From Eublepharis macularius (lineage: Eukaryota; Chordata; Lepidosauria; Squamata; Eublepharidae): 64,000 nucleotides of DNA. Shown here in pieces: positions 50,673 to 63,530 of this stretch. The notes below the pieces were generated by a model, which did no database searches, had not been told where the DNA came from, and was given only the letters and a program-made list of their open reading frames with translations. Position numbers and translations under genes: made by a program. Each line of letters opens with the position of its first letter. The stretch's first letter is position 1. Location of the stretch: assembly GCF_028583425.1 (NCBI RefSeq), contig NC_072794.1, forward strand, positions 28,951,232 through 29,015,231, written 5' to 3'.

Positions 50673-52400
50673 CAATTTAAACCCGTGAAGCTGAAGGACA
50701 GATAACTGGTCTCTAGAATTGTCTTAAGCTTTGTTTACTTGCCTCACTGTTTCCTTGACTTCTCCCTCCCAAATTTAAGAAAATACCTACTTCTGTAAAC
50801 AGTTTCTTGCCACAGTAGGCAATATATTAATTCTTTTTCAGCATGAGAATAACTGGGCTGTAAACACTTCAGAACTGACATGAATGGGAACTTTTAAAAA
50901 TGTATGCTGCTAAAGACTTTTACTGTGAAATTATTTTCTAAAGCTCTGGCAAAAGAAATACCCTAAAAGGCTGCCTTAATTGTTGAGAGTTACAAGCAAT
51001 CCAAACCATAAGCTTGGATCCCATTAGCAGTAGTGCAAGTCATTCTCTGTTGGAAGAGGCTTTTTCAAGTGGAAGAGTCTCTTGTTTCAGAGAGGCACCA
51101 CACCATTAATAGAAGAGATCCACTTGATCCAACCCATAATTATGTTTATCAGGTTTGATTTGGTTGTAAAATAGGCTTCTGCTAATGGTTGTTACAACTT
51201 GCTACCTTTATTTCCTTGTGGTTTTGGAGTTTGTTTACTTTAGCTGGCAGCCTCAATACAAGATGATTATATTATACATTCTAATCAAGTGACTTTTCTA
51301 TCTCTATCTCATTGTGCTTCATATCTTCTGTATAGGAATTAACTTGATTGAACCTCTAGATGTAAATGCTTTACATGGGGGCAGGGGGGTATTTAAAGGG
51401 GCCAGGAGCAGGTACACTTCCCATGAAAATCTAAAGATTTAATCTTCTGTGGCAAGCCATACCCTTTGCAGCAAGAAATTCTAGAAACAATAAGCAAGGA
51501 TATAATGGCAAACATGGAACAAATAACAAATGATAATCAGGACATGACTTTCAGGACTTTAGGTATCTAGAATCCAAGGGGGAGAAATGCAATCAGATTT
51601 TATGGTAAGATACTTAAGATTCAATATATCAATTTGGAATATACCAATATAGAACTGCATAAATTTGGTAAAGAAATCTAGATTTTCAGGGTTTTTAACT
51701 AGATCTCTAATTGAATGAAATTTTAGCCTTCTCATGAAGCAGCTATAGGAACTGAATATTATTTATTTTCCCTTTAAATTTTTCATTTAAAATGTGTACA
51801 GTCTAATACAGAAATTAGATGTATTAGAATTATTGGAAAGTGACCAAGCAAAAGGAATAGTCAGAAGACTATTTATAAAACAATGGCGAGACAATACAAG
51901 GAGATGAAAAGGATACAGAAGATGATATAGGCAAGAAATAAAAGGGCAATTTAGGTTTTTTTTCTTCTGCATAGAAAATGGAAACTATAAAAATCTTGTT
52001 TAAGTTGCAAGATCTTAATGTTACTAAAAGGAAATTCTAAGCTTTCTAAAGAGAGTAGTATTTCTTTAGGAAATGCATATCAGTACAGATTCAGCCTACA
52101 ACAAGGCTTTGGAAAGTAAAACAAAAAAATGACTTGTTTACAGCCTGTAGTGGGAAGAAAGCTAGTGTTTAACATCTTTTTAAAAAGTGAACAAGATTGT
52201 TGAAAAGCATGTAATATATCTAGATGGTACGTACGTGCTATTATTAATGAAAGGGACTTTGGGCACTCAAGGCAGGAAAACATTTGAGAATGGACAAATA
52301 CTGCTGGGAAGTGAAGCTTTGGAAGCAATAGCAACTGATCCAGCAGAGTTAAAAATGTATTCACAAATATAAAACCGGTCTGTTTGGAGCGAGAGATAAT

Positions 52401-52746
52401 GGCCCATATCCAACCACACGTGTGTGGAGAGTTGACCCCCCCCCCCCGGGGTTGTCTCTGTTCCTGCTGGCCCTTCTGATCTTCAGAAAAATAATTTCTG
52501 AGGTTGTGTTCTGGAAAAGAGAGGAAAGGGGTTTTGTATTTTTCCACAAGCACAGCTCTGCTGATGAAAGGGAGGATAACCTTTCTCTCTCCTTGTAGTA
52601 GCACCCCAGTCTGCATAGCTGTTTCCTCACATGGATCCCGTAACTCCAGAAAAGATCATTTCTGATGTTGGAAGGAGTTGCTGGAATGGAATGGAACACT
52701 GGAAAACTGCATGCACCTTATGCATGTTCAGGGTTGGATGTAAGCC
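52401..52746. mobile_element. Possible MITE
   Basis: ggcccatatccaacc (52401-52415) and ggttggatgtaagcc (52732-52746) are an inverted pair with four mismatches bounding 346 bp without coding capacity. A C homopolymer occurs near 52437-52446. Target duplication not clear. Confidence 0.35.
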
Positions 52747-53239
52747 AGAGCTTTCAGTTTCATTCTGTATAATGTCTTTGTGAGAATACATGTTTTGGAT
52801 AATATCACCAATAGGATAAAAGGAGCAGATGTTGACACCGAAGTATATACTGCTCTCAGTTCAGTTTCTTTGAGAGCTCATGCCGGAGAGTAAAGTAAGT
52901 GTAAACCAATACATGAATAAATCTTTCTAGATATTTGTAAAAAAGTGAACTTTTAAAAAGTTAACTATGCTTTAAAGATATATCATATACTGTAAGTTAG
53001 GTTACTAGCACAGCATTTGAGATGACAGTTGGGTATTTTACCTTTTTCAAAAATGGGATTCCATTTTTGGGTTATGTAATTGTAAAGAAACATAGATGAA
53101 GGGTCCAACCATTTGTCCATATCAGCAGATCAGTTTTGTAAAATACAGGTATTTGATAAACAAAAATTTGTTACATCAAAAAAAAGCTTAAAAGAATAAG
53201 TTTATAACTACAGCTGAAGAAATTTTAGCAGAGTCAAGT

Positions 53240-53430
53240 ATTTTAAGTCTTTATATAAAACTAATAACCCTGTCAGAATAACAAATGAATTTATGCCAGA
53301 GATTAAGATACCAAAGTTAACTGAAGATCAAATGGGGTTGGCTAAACCTGTCCAACAAAGAGATACATGAGGCAATTAAAGCTGTAAAGAAAAATGTCTC
53401 TAGGTTCAGATGCCCAATAGCATCTTAATA
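53240..53430 (+). mobile_element. Worn L1/Tx1-type LINE fragment
   Basis: Translated pieces MPEIKIPKLTEDQ and, in another frame, EIHEAIKAVKKN resemble the segment just before the reverse transcriptase in L1-like LINEs (compare LP.IS...........I..AI.....KAPGPDG). Frame changes and stops show it is ancient. Upstream A-rich DNA (51430-53230) may belong to it but cannot be assigned. Confidence 0.4.
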
Positions 53431-53879
53431 TAAAAGATTCTTTAATATTTTGCCTGTACCTCTTAATGATGACGATAAATGAAATCTTAGCAACTAATGA
53501 GTAATCTGACAGGCAGAGACAAATGGTAGTTTTTAAAGATCTTTTTTCTTGTAACGATAGGCTTAGTATCACTTTTGACTGCTGATTATAAAAAAAAATT
53601 CACATATGCTCGCAGATAGTGACTTGATTAGTGTAGATCAAGACCAGACTGGCTGTCTGTAGGACTGAAGAATGAAAAAGTATGTCTTCCATACTATCAG
53701 TTTTCTAAGTACATCTAAAGAAGAGGCTGTGTTTCTTTAGACATTGCGTGGAGGGAAGTTTGACCTTGACTCTTCATTTGAAGATTTGAAAATGTTTGCT
53801 TATCTAATTATTTTCTTCTCCTGCCCCAGTTTCCTCAGTCCAGCTTGTCTTTGCAGTTCTTTATCCTAAGAATATTAGT

Positions 53880-54085
53880 ATTTGCATAGCACATCCAGTA
53901 TTCAGAGTGTTCCACATTATCTTTACCACAGCCTTTAAGAGAGGTCAAATTATCCTTATCTGGTTGATTGTTGGATAAACTTGTGAAGGATGATTTGCCT
54001 AAAGCCAGTCAGTGAAGTCATGGCAGGAGTAAAAGTTTAAACCAGGGAGTTTCAGAATAATAGCCCAGATACTTAGCTGTTTTTT
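53880..54085 (-). repeat. CORE/MIR-like SINE relic
   Basis: The + strand reads 'ccagtattcagagtgttcca', 'gatgatttgcctaaagccagtcag' in two parts, and 'aaaccagggagtttcagaa', resembling the complement of the old CORE-SINE pattern (gtgacttgcc..ggtcac, exaggerated wear). It is ancient and non-functional. Confidence 0.4.
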
Positions 54086-54999
54086 CTTCTTCCTTAATTT
54101 GTCAATGAGGACCAAGTTAGTCAATGAGTGGAGGGCAGGCAGACTACAAAATACAACTGTTTTAACTTTTCCTTAGCATGCGAAAGCTATATAAGGGGGA
54201 TAAATGAGGGTTTGATTATAGCAACTGAGCAAAAGGGAAAAAAATAAAACATGAAATAAACAGTCTCTTAAATGTTCCCCAAAGTTGGGAATAAAGTTGC
54301 CACTGAAAGCTTGATTACTGAATTAGTTGCTTTTTACTCTATGGTTGTAAAGTAGATGAAGGACATTCTGATTCTTCCTAACCTGCTTCAGTCTGGCAGC
54401 CCCAATATCCTTTCTTTAGACTACCAAAGGTTTTCACTTTCTTCGTCTACCAAAGAGATCTGTACCTGCAGGAGTTATTGGCGGGGTTCTAGTTCTCCCA
54501 GTTCGAAACTTCCATTTTCTTTGGTGTCGGCATGACATACAGCCATGACTTGGAAAAAGCGTTTTCTTTCATTCAGGCCAGCATTCTGTGTATAAATGTA
54601 TTTTCTTCTATAACAGGTGGGTTTCCTGCTGAAATTAAACCTAGAAAAGTGGTTGTTCTGTTCACAAATCTTAATCACTGAACATAAACACAGAACAAAT
54701 TTTGTACTAAAGTTGTAAATTGTACAAAGATTACTTACAGAATGAGGAGTCTTTTCACCACATCAATGAGTAATAATAAATTGTGAGATTGTACCTCTGA
54801 AAATTAACAAATTACAGAACCATAGGGAAAAAGCAAGCTGAATTCTCTTGTGGAATCAAACTTTTTTATAACAATCAGATTAGATATACTCTAAAAATGT
54901 TTCCATGTGCAATCAGTTCTCCTTATTAACTGAGTTGCTGACATGTTTTCTTATTACTGTGTTGTCTCCCTGGATGTAGTTACATGAGTCATCTTAGAC

Positions 55000-55805
55000 A
55001 ATTGGGAATCAAGCCACTTGGATCCATGCCATGGTAACATCAGGACTTGACTACTCTAATGCACTATACATAGGACTCCCCTCTAAGTTAATTCAGAAGC
55101 TCCAGTTGGTGCAGAATGCTGCAGCTTGTTTATTATCAGGAGCTAAGAGGAGCATGACTATTACTTCCATTCTGCAGTCACTACACTGGCTATGGGGCTT
55201 ACTTCAAGGTATTGGCTTATCACATACAAAGCTCTTCATGACCTTGGTCCTGTATATCTATGGGATCACTCCTCTCCCTATGTTCTTCCATGGCATTTTC
55301 ATTCACTGAACAGGGCCTTCTGCAGATACCACCGTGCACGTGGGCAAAATCAACAGCTGCCTGTACATGTGGTGGCCTCCCCCCCTTTGGAATGTCGTAG
55401 CTGAAGAGGTCAGAAAAGCGCCTACTCTCCTGGCTTTCTGCAAACTATTCAGGCGGGCTTTTTACTCCAATAGGTGGGTTGTGCTGTAGGGGGAGTAGTC
55501 TCAAAGAGATGCGTAAGTAACGGGTCAGGTACTATAGACTTTACATCTATGTACTGTCTGTTGCTATAAGTATGATCCTACTGGATAGTTTATATGTTTA
55601 ATATGTCAGTCTTAGAATTGCTTATGCTCTGTTGAACATTTTTCAGTTCTGCATTATATACCTGCATTTTTGTGTTTATATACCCAATTACATTGTTTAT
55701 TGAAATGTCTTTGAAATTGACCGAACTGACTCATGCCATGTAATCTGCCTTGAGTCTCAGTGAGAAAGGAGGACTATAAATAATGTGAATAAATAAACAA
55801 ATAAG
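55000..55805 (+). mobile_element. L2/CR1-type LINE, 3' end
   Basis: The frame from 55031 reads MVTSGLDYSNALYIGLPSKL then IQKLQLVQNAAACLLSGAKR, the highly characteristic L2/CR1 reverse-transcriptase C-terminal motif (SRLDYCNALYxGLP..KLQ.VQNAAARL). A further part continues in another frame to a GITPLPM-like segment, and a non-coding tail ends 'gaataaataaacaaataag' near 55805. It is 5'-truncated and frame-broken. Confidence 0.8.
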
Positions 55806-56835
55806 GTAGTAAATGGGATGACATGATACCATATAGCCAGTGAGATTTAGCTATATGCTGCTGTTACTGGGCGAAGCAGAGTGACGTGATCATTTTTGAG
55901 GCGGTCACAAAAACAAAAAGCTGGGACTTCCGGTTTGGGATTCATGGAGGTCTAACGCAGCTCCATTTGCGGAGCTGACCGGATTGCCGTTTTAACCGGC
56001 CGGAGGGGTGAAAATAACCCGCGGCCGACTGCTCTCAGGCGGGGAGCAGGCAAAGAACGCTCAAGACCCTAGGGTGAGCTAGATCTCGGACGAGGGGGGG
56101 CTCTACACAAGGAGTCTCCCCCCCCGATCCTTGAGGTCCCACCTTGCGACGGGTCGGCTATAATCTCTGCGGCAATTTTGGGGCCAATTCGGCTGGCATA
56201 AGACCTACATACCCAAGCTTCGATCGGGGAGGGAAGTCGAGAGGAGAATTTAAGATCGAAACAGCGATTACAACCCGAGAAAGTTGAAGAGAAGGTAAAG
56301 ATCGCTATCTCTTGAAACGGGACAGATTGACAAAAACAGAGAGGAAAGAAGGTAGATTTTTAAACTGCAACAGACTAGTGAAAAGGAGGTGAAGACTCGG
56401 CAGGAGTTGTATTTTAAAAGAGACTAAGTTTAAAGAAGTTATTACAAAAATTGGACTATTGTTTTGAATACCTGTGGTTTTGGAGCTGTGGGAAAAAGAC
56501 ACCATCGCGAGACCTGCTGTGGGAAGACGGGAGACAGGAAGTGCGTAACAACAATAGAGTGGCTGGAGGGAAGCGGCCCTTGCCAAGGGACAGGAAGTGG
56601 GGAATCGCCATTTTTGAAAGTGGAAGGGTCGTGGCTTCAGCGGAAGAGGAAGTAGGCCATCTTGGATTATAATAACATAGAGAAACCATAGAGAAAAGAC
56701 GCCCGACATTTTGGATATAAAAAATTAATTTTGGCAAAGATTGGGACATTTGAAAAAAAGGAAAACGTTTAATTATACGCCACGGAGCTGAGGAAGAGAG
56801 CAGATTCGTGGGAGCGAGCTAAGGCAAGCCCCACG

Positions 56836-57618
56836 ATGTCGAAAAAAGAGTGGCAATCGGCAATAGAAAATTTGGACAAAAAACTTATAGACATGATGAA
56901 AGAACTTAAGGACACGAAATTGGAGCTTATTAAAGAGGTCAAAGAAGTTACACAGACAGTAAAGTCGGAGCTGTCAGAAGTGAAAAAAGGCGTGGAAACG
57001 ATTAGCAGTGAATTACAAGGAACGAAACAGAGAGTTAAAACAGTAGAAGACGTGATGGAGAATTTAATAGAAACGCAACAAACAGAGATGAGATTGGTAA
57101 AGGGGAGGATGTCAGTTGCAGAAACTAAACACATGGAGAAGCAGCTTCGTTTTCGTGGTCTGCCAGAAGTTGAAGGGAAGTCAGCGCAAGAACAGATGAC
57201 TGAGGTGTTGGCTGAATACCTGGGGAAGGAGGAGGAGGAAATTGTGGCTATCCTAGATGTGGCGTATCGTGTGAACTCGAGAATTGCAACCCAGAGGAAA
57301 CTACCAAGGGATGTGATCGTGCAGTTTACAACTAGAAATATGAAAGAGAGGATTGTGACAAAACAATTTCAAGATCCATTGGAGATTGATGGCAAGACGA
57401 TTATCATAATGAAGGAATTGCCCAGATCAGTGTTACTGGACAGGAAAAAATATAGAGTGCTAATTCAGACTTTGAAGGACATGAACATTAGGTACAGATG
57501 GGAGTTACCGGAAGGAGTGTCCTTTGAGTTTGGAGGGGCAAAAAAGCGTATCAGATCTGAGCGGGAGATGGAGAGATTTATTAAGGACAATGAAAAAGAC
57601 TTACCAACAAAATCATGA
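56836..57618 (+). CDS. L1 ORF1 protein, copy 2
   Basis: A 260-residue open frame with the same coiled-coil, RRM and C-terminal domains as copy 1. Visible differences from copy 1 include Lys for Gln (TKQRVK), Val for Ala (EDVMEN), Glu for Asp (IETQQ and AEYLG) and a final Ser for Pro. The stop overlaps the ORF2 start as ATGA at 57615-57618. Confidence 0.92.
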   Translation: MSKKEWQSAIENLDKKLIDMMKELKDTKLELIKEVKEVTQTVKSELSEVKKGVETISSELQGTKQRVKTVEDVMENLIETQQTEMRLVKGRMSVAETKHMEKQLRFRGLPEVEGKSAQEQMTEVLAEYLGKEEEEIVAILDVAYRVNSRIATQRKLPRDVIVQFTTRNMKERIVTKQFQDPLEIDGKTIIIMKELPRSVLLDRKKYRVLIQTLKDMNIRYRWELPEGVSFEFGGAKKRIRSEREMERFIKDNEKDLPTKS

Positions 57619-60600
57619 ATATGGAGTGTAAAGTATTATCTTGGAATGTAAATGGACTAAACTCACCGAATAAGAGAAAAAATATTTTTCATTGGCTACT
57701 AAAACAAAAATGTGATATTGTTTGTTTGCAGGAGACCCATATTAGAAAACAGGATGTAAAATATTTAAAATCTGGAAAATTGGGCAAAGAATTTGTAGCG
57801 GCTTCCAACAAGAAAAAAAGAGGAGTGGTGTTGTATATAAAAGAGGAGCTGCAGCCAAAATTTGTTATGAGAGATGTGGAAGCTAGATTTGTAGCAGTGG
57901 AATGTAATTGGAACTTAAAGAGAGTGTTGGTAGTCGGACTTTATGCACCTAACGGTGCAAAGGAAAGCTTCTTTGAGGACTTAAGGAAGCACCTAGACGA
58001 TCTTGTATATGACCAGATAATTCTTGCTGGAGATTTCAATGGAGTGACAGATTTGGAACTAGACAAAAAGACTACAAAAGCACAAAAGAAAAGAGGACTA
58101 TTGCCAAAGCTTTTTTTTTGAGTTGATTCAACAAGAGACTCTCGAAGACGTATGGAGGAGAGAATACCCTAAAACCAGACAGTTTACTTTTTATTCTGCA
58201 AGGCATTCTACATTATCAAGAATTGATATGATCTGGGCCTCAAAGGACTTAGCGTTATGGACTAAGGAGGTAGAAATAATGCCGATGGTAGGCTCAGATC
58301 ACAACCCAATTATGTGGAAATTTGGAAAAAGGAGAAAAAGGAAAGCCTGGAGAATAAATGAGGACTTGTTACAGGAAAGTGAGAATATGGAAACATTGAG
58401 AAGAGAGACTAAGTTTTTTATACAATACAACGTGAATAAAGAAGTACCAACCAGTAAAGTTTGGGACGCGTATAAGGCGGTTGTAAGGGGCATACTAATG
58501 GACTTAAATGGTAGAGCAAGGAAAAAGAAAGAGGAGAAAAGACAAGAGATTGAGGAGAAAATAAAGGCCAAAGAAGTACAGTTAAAAAAGAGACCAGGGA
58601 AAAAGAAAATACATCAGGAAATCAAAATTCTTCAAGAACAGTTAACAGCAATGAGTAAGAAAGAATTGGAGTGGAACCTTAAAAGACTGAATCAAAAAGC
58701 TTTTGAGGGTGCTAATAAACCTGGGAAATATTTGGCATGGCAATTAAAGAAGAAAATGGAAAAGAAAATAATAAATAAAATTTGTGAAGAAAACAAAACG
58801 TATTTGGAGCAGACTACCATTAGCAGAGCCTTTTATAAATTTTACGCTAAGCTGTATAATAAAAAAGAAGTAAACAAAGAATCAATAGCATCATATTTGG
58901 AGAAAACCAAACTTCCAGAGATCTCGGAAGCTTGGAGAAATAAGTTGAACAGTGAAGTAACTGACGAGGAAATAAATATGGCAATACAATCCGCAAATCT
59001 AGGAAAGGCGCCAGGGCCAGATGGACTTACGGCTAAATTTTATAAGACAATGGCCAACGAACTGGCACCATTCCTAAAAGAGGTGATGAACGGAGTTTTT
59101 AGGGATCAAAGAATTCCAGACACTTGGAGCGAAGCGAATATATCATTGATCCCAAAAGAGGGCCAGGATCTGACTAGCGTGAAAAATTACAGGCCTATAT
59201 CATTACTTAACAATGATTATAAAATTTTTGCAAAGATATTGGCGGAGAGACTGAAGGGGTGGCTCTCGGAAGTTATAGAGGAAGAACAAGCAGGTTTTTT
59301 GCCGGACAGACAAATAAGAGACAATTTAAGGACAGTGATCAATGCTATTGAATACTATGACAAGCGTTGCGATAAAGAGGTTGGTTTCTTCTTTGTAGAC
59401 GCTGAAAAAGCGTTTGACAATTTAAACTGGGATTTTTTGTTTGCCACTATGGAAAAGCTACAATTGGGAGAAAGATTCATCAGAGCAATTAAAGAAATAT
59501 ATAGGGACCAGACTGCAGCAATTGTAGTGAATGATGAACTGACCAAGAAATTGACGATTAGTAAAGGAACAAGACAAGGTTGCCCGTTATCTCCATTGTT
59601 GTTCATATTAGTATTGGAGATTCTGATGATACAAATACGACAAGACGAGGAAATACGAGGAATAAAAATAAAGGACTATTCATACAAGGTTAGAGCATTT
59701 GCAGATGACATAATGTTAATTGTAGAAGATCCATTGGAGAACATGCCAAAAGTGATAGATAAGATCAGGGAGTTTGGTGACTTGGCAGGTTTCTTCATTA
59801 ATAAAAAGAAGTCAAAGATACTATGTAAAAACATGACTAAGCAGAAACAACAATTGTTAATGGAAACAACGGACTGTGAAGTAACTAGTAAGGTGAAATA
59901 TTTGGGAGTTGAGCTGACTGCAAAAAATATAGATTTGTTCAAGAATAATTATGAAAAATTATGGACTCAGATAGAGAGAGACTTGATCAAATGGAATAGA
60001 CTGAATTTGTCATGGTTGGGCAGGATTGCAGCAGTTAAGATGAATGTGTTACCAAGAGTAATGTTTTTGTTACAGACAATACCAATCATCAGAGACTCTA
60101 AACAATTTGAAAAATGGCAGAGGAAAATATCAGATTTTGTTTGGGCAGGCAAGAAGCCTCGAGTGAAAGTAAAAGTTCTACAAGATGCAAAGGAGAGAGG
60201 CGGAATGCAACTGCCCAATCTGAGACTTTACCATGATGCAATCTGCCTAGTTTGGCTAAAAGAGTGGATGACATTAAAGAATAAGAAACTATTAGCCCTA
60301 GAGGGATATAAAAATTTTTTTGGATGGCACGCATACCTATGGCATGACAAAGTAAAGGTCAACTCGATGTTCCTGCATCATTTTGTAAGGAGAAGTCTAT
60401 ATACAATCTGGAAGAAGTACAGAACTTACCTACAAGAAGGAACCCCCTTGTGGGTGGTTCCATATGAGGTGATAGATCCGAGAGCTGTGGATAATGAACA
60501 ACAATGTTTAACGTACAAAGAAATAACTAAGATTGAAGTATCTAAACTTAGAATAAAGACGCAAGAGGAACTATCACCTAACTATGATTGGTTCCAGTAT

Positions 60601-61377
60601 AGACAGATTAGAGACTTATACAACTCGGACTTTGCAAAAGGGGGCATACGAACAGAGAACTCGGAACTAGAGCAGACCCTTCTTAAAGAAGACAAGAAAA
60701 GAATATCCAAGGTATACCAAGTACTGTTGAAATGGTATACTGAGGATGAGATAGTTAAAACACAGATGGTGAAATGGGCTATAAATTTCAATAAAGAAAT
60801 AACAATGGAGGCATGGGAATACTTGTGGAAAACTACAATGAAGACAACGACATGTATCAATATTAAAGAGAACATTTTCAAAATGATCTATCGTTGGTAC
60901 ATGACACCAAAGAAGATTGCGCTAGGGAACTTGAATACTTCTAATAAATGCTGGAAATGTAAGAAACATGAGGGCTCCCTCTATCATATGTGGTGGTCGT
61001 GTGAGGTAGCTAGGCAGTTCTGGGGGGAAATAATAAGAGAAATGAGTGAAATTTTACAGTTTCAAATAAATAAGAACCCAGAACTCCTGCTGCTAAACTT
61101 GGGAATGGAGGGAATTCCAGCCCATCATAGGACGTTGATTTTTTATATGACTGCAGCAGCTAGACTTTTGTATGCGCAGAAATGGAAAGTACAAGAAGTG
61201 CCAACTATTGAAGATTGGATCTACAAATTGCTGTATATGGCTGAAATGGACAAGATGACAAGAAAACTGAGAGATCTGGACTCAGGGCAGTTTAACACAG
61301 ACTGGGAGAAGCTGAAACAATATCTGGAGAAGAAATGGGAGGTGGGAGGAAAACTGTGGCAGTTTGAGAACTACTGA
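57615..61377 (+). pseudogene. L1 ORF2, copy 2, with a single-base frameshift
   Basis: The frame 57615-58121 gives endonuclease residues 1-168, then is broken by an extra T in a run of nine T (58111-58119; eight in the other copy). The rest reads openly from 58123 to 61377 (1084 residues), with the remaining endonuclease, reverse transcriptase (FADD) and C-terminal CWKC motif intact. The endonuclease loses DH-containing residues 169-236 from the first product. The change could be replication slippage or a sequencing/assembly error in a homopolymer. Confidence 0.93.
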
Positions 61378-61893
61378 AGTATAATAAAAGTATAAAAGAG
61401 AGGGGTGACTTTACCGGGGGAGGAAGAGAAATGTGAATTTATAAGCAGTTAGATTAATTGATTGAGATATATATAGATATGTATAGGTTAACTGATAGAA
61501 CATTGATAGAGAATAATTAATGTTAAGGTTTAAACATGAGGATTGAGTAAATAACAATATTTTCTTTCTTTGATAAGATTTATATGCACCAAACTGAATG
61601 TACAGAAGAGTTAAATTGATTGATTATGCGAGGAGTTATATAGAATTACCATAAAAAGTTGAAATGAGTAATATATAGAGAACAAATCAAATTGTTTGAT
61701 TTAAATGTGGGAAATTTTTATGGTTTATGATATATAGGTTTATATAGAAATATTCAAAACTGGAAAATGGGATAAATTGTTTATCTAAAGACGTATAGTT
61801 TGGGTGTATAATAAGTAAAGGAGTTAAAGATGTACTGCTTAATATAATGGAGAATGTATATTTGTTTTAGACAGAGGAATTTAATAGAAGTAA

Positions 61894-61957
61894 GGGAAAA
61901 GGGACAGAGGGTGGGAAAGCTGTTGGAAGTCAACAAAAGGGGGGGAAAGGGAGGGGG
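61894..61957 (+). promoter_or_regulatory. Two G-quadruplex motifs in the L1 3' UTR
   Basis: 61894-61915 reads GGG-N4-GGG-N5-GGG-N1-GGG, a canonical quadruplex pattern. 61939-61957 has runs of G7, G3 and G5 separated by 3 and 1 bases and can also supply four G3 runs. The matching C-rich tracts of copy 1 lie at about 39758-39824. Mammalian L1s carry a G-rich polypurine tract at the same place. Confidence 0.7.
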
Positions 61958-63390
61958 TTAGAAACGAAATATTAGGGGAAAATTGACGGTAATGTAAAAA
62001 TAAAAATGTTCTAACCCAATAAAAAAATTTTCAAAAAAAAAAAACAAAAACAAAAAGCTGGAAGGGAAAGATATTTTATGATTCTGCTGAAATTGTTTTT
62101 AATTTTATTTACCTGAAACTAGCATTTTCCAACATCCACATCTTTCGGCTTAAGATTAATAAACATGCATCCTAAACAACAGCATAACTAACTTCTTAAT
62201 AAAGGTGGTCCACCAGCCCACAAGGTGGCGACCTCTGTTTACATTACTGTATGAGTCGCAAAATAGCATCTCATAGCATTTGTGTTCCTCTTGCCAAATG
62301 GAGGGAGTCCTCTTTGCATCTTAGCAAACTTTGACATTTCAAAAAAACCCCCACCAGTTTCTGTATCGGTGGAAATATGGGTTAGGTTTGCTTATTAGCC
62401 ATTCAAAGGAATGTGTCAAAGAGAAACGAGTTTGTTTGACTGTAAATGATTTTTTGTCTTTAAGAGGTGTTCTCTTTTTGCATGTGCATATAAAAATGTA
62501 GTGTTGAAATGCAAGAGAAGCAGGGTTCATGCAGATATGTATTCCAGGAACTAGAATGGCCTGAGAGTTCCAGCTATGAATACTTGTGCAAGCTAACACA
62601 GATGTTGTGGAGTGTGTGAAGTAAGCCTTGGCGTGGGCATTAGCATGTAAAACTTGGGGCTGCTTTCATCTTTGATACACAGTTGGAAACTTGTACAGCC
62701 TTCACGAACCTGATAAACAATTTTATTAAATAGCCAAGCCATAAAAATGTCCGTGTATTCTGGCAGTGACCTCTTGTAGATCGGTCAGTGCATCTTAACT
62801 ATTTCTAGTGTTCTCCCACTGTGAAAGTAAATACTAAAAGATTTTAAAGGGAAGAATAAAGGAGCTGCGATGTTAACATTACTGTAATTTTTGTAGAAAA
62901 TTGCTCTAGCAACAAGAATACAGACCTGCACATAACTCTTAAAATCCCTCAGAAAATGTGCGGGTCTATAATTGGCTTGCTGTGCTGTCCATTGTCACTG
63001 GAAAATGTAGTTTGGGAGTGGCTGAGCATGTTGTCTTGGTGGTTGCTGAACAAGAATCAGTGTGTTGCTGTCACACAGAAAACTAAAGTTCTTATGCTTA
63101 GGTTGGAGGAAGGACCAGTAGTCCGTAAAACTTTGCAAAGATTTCCAGATTATGGCGGCTGTAAATTTAGTCCTTATGTTCTTGTTTATGGGAGGGTTTT
63201 TTTAACGTTAAGAAGACATTATTATAAAATTGATGAGAGTTGTTGTAATATCTCTCCCCTCTTTTGGGTTTTCAAGAAAGGGCTGAGCTGGTTGGTGTCC
63301 AGTGGAGAACTTCTTAAGATTGGGGGATTGTACTGAATATTATCTTTCAATTCTAATATAACCTAAAACTATTTTCCAGTAACATACATC

Positions 63391-63530
63391 AAGATGGGTA
63401 GCTGTGTTTGTCTGTAGCAGTAGAAAAGAGCAGGAGTCCAGTAGCACCTGTAAGACTTAACAGAATTAGTGTTAGGGTATGCACTTTCATGAGTCACAGC
63501 TCATGTCTTTACAGCTCATCATGATCTGAC
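63391..63530 (-). repeat. Penelope-like dispersed repeat with hairpin-GAAA core
   Basis: It opens 'aagatgggtagctgtgtttg' like the 15998 element and contains 'caggagtccagtagcacctg', the complement of the recurring 'caggtgctactggactcctg'. On the - strand at 63504-63485 a 5-bp stem ATGAG/CTCAT with a 6-nt loop is followed by GAAA. The CUGANGA box is worn. No clear target duplication. Confidence 0.45.

Larger units (their letters stand above)
55925..62043 (+). mobile_element. Full-length L1 LINE, copy 2 (sense to COP1)
   Basis: A complete 6.1 kb L1 on the + strand, nearly identical to the copy at 39669-45779 but inverted relative to it. The 5' UTR is 55925-56835, ORF1 56836-57618, ORF2 57615-61377 with one frameshift, and the 3' UTR has G-quadruplex tracts at 61894-61957 and AATAAA at 62018-62023. 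An 18-bp target duplication, acaaaaacaaaaagctgg, lies at 55907-55924 and 62044-62061. ORF2 proteins of the two copies differ by only about ten residues, so both inserted recently. The ORF2 break makes this copy probably non-autonomous. Confidence 0.96.
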
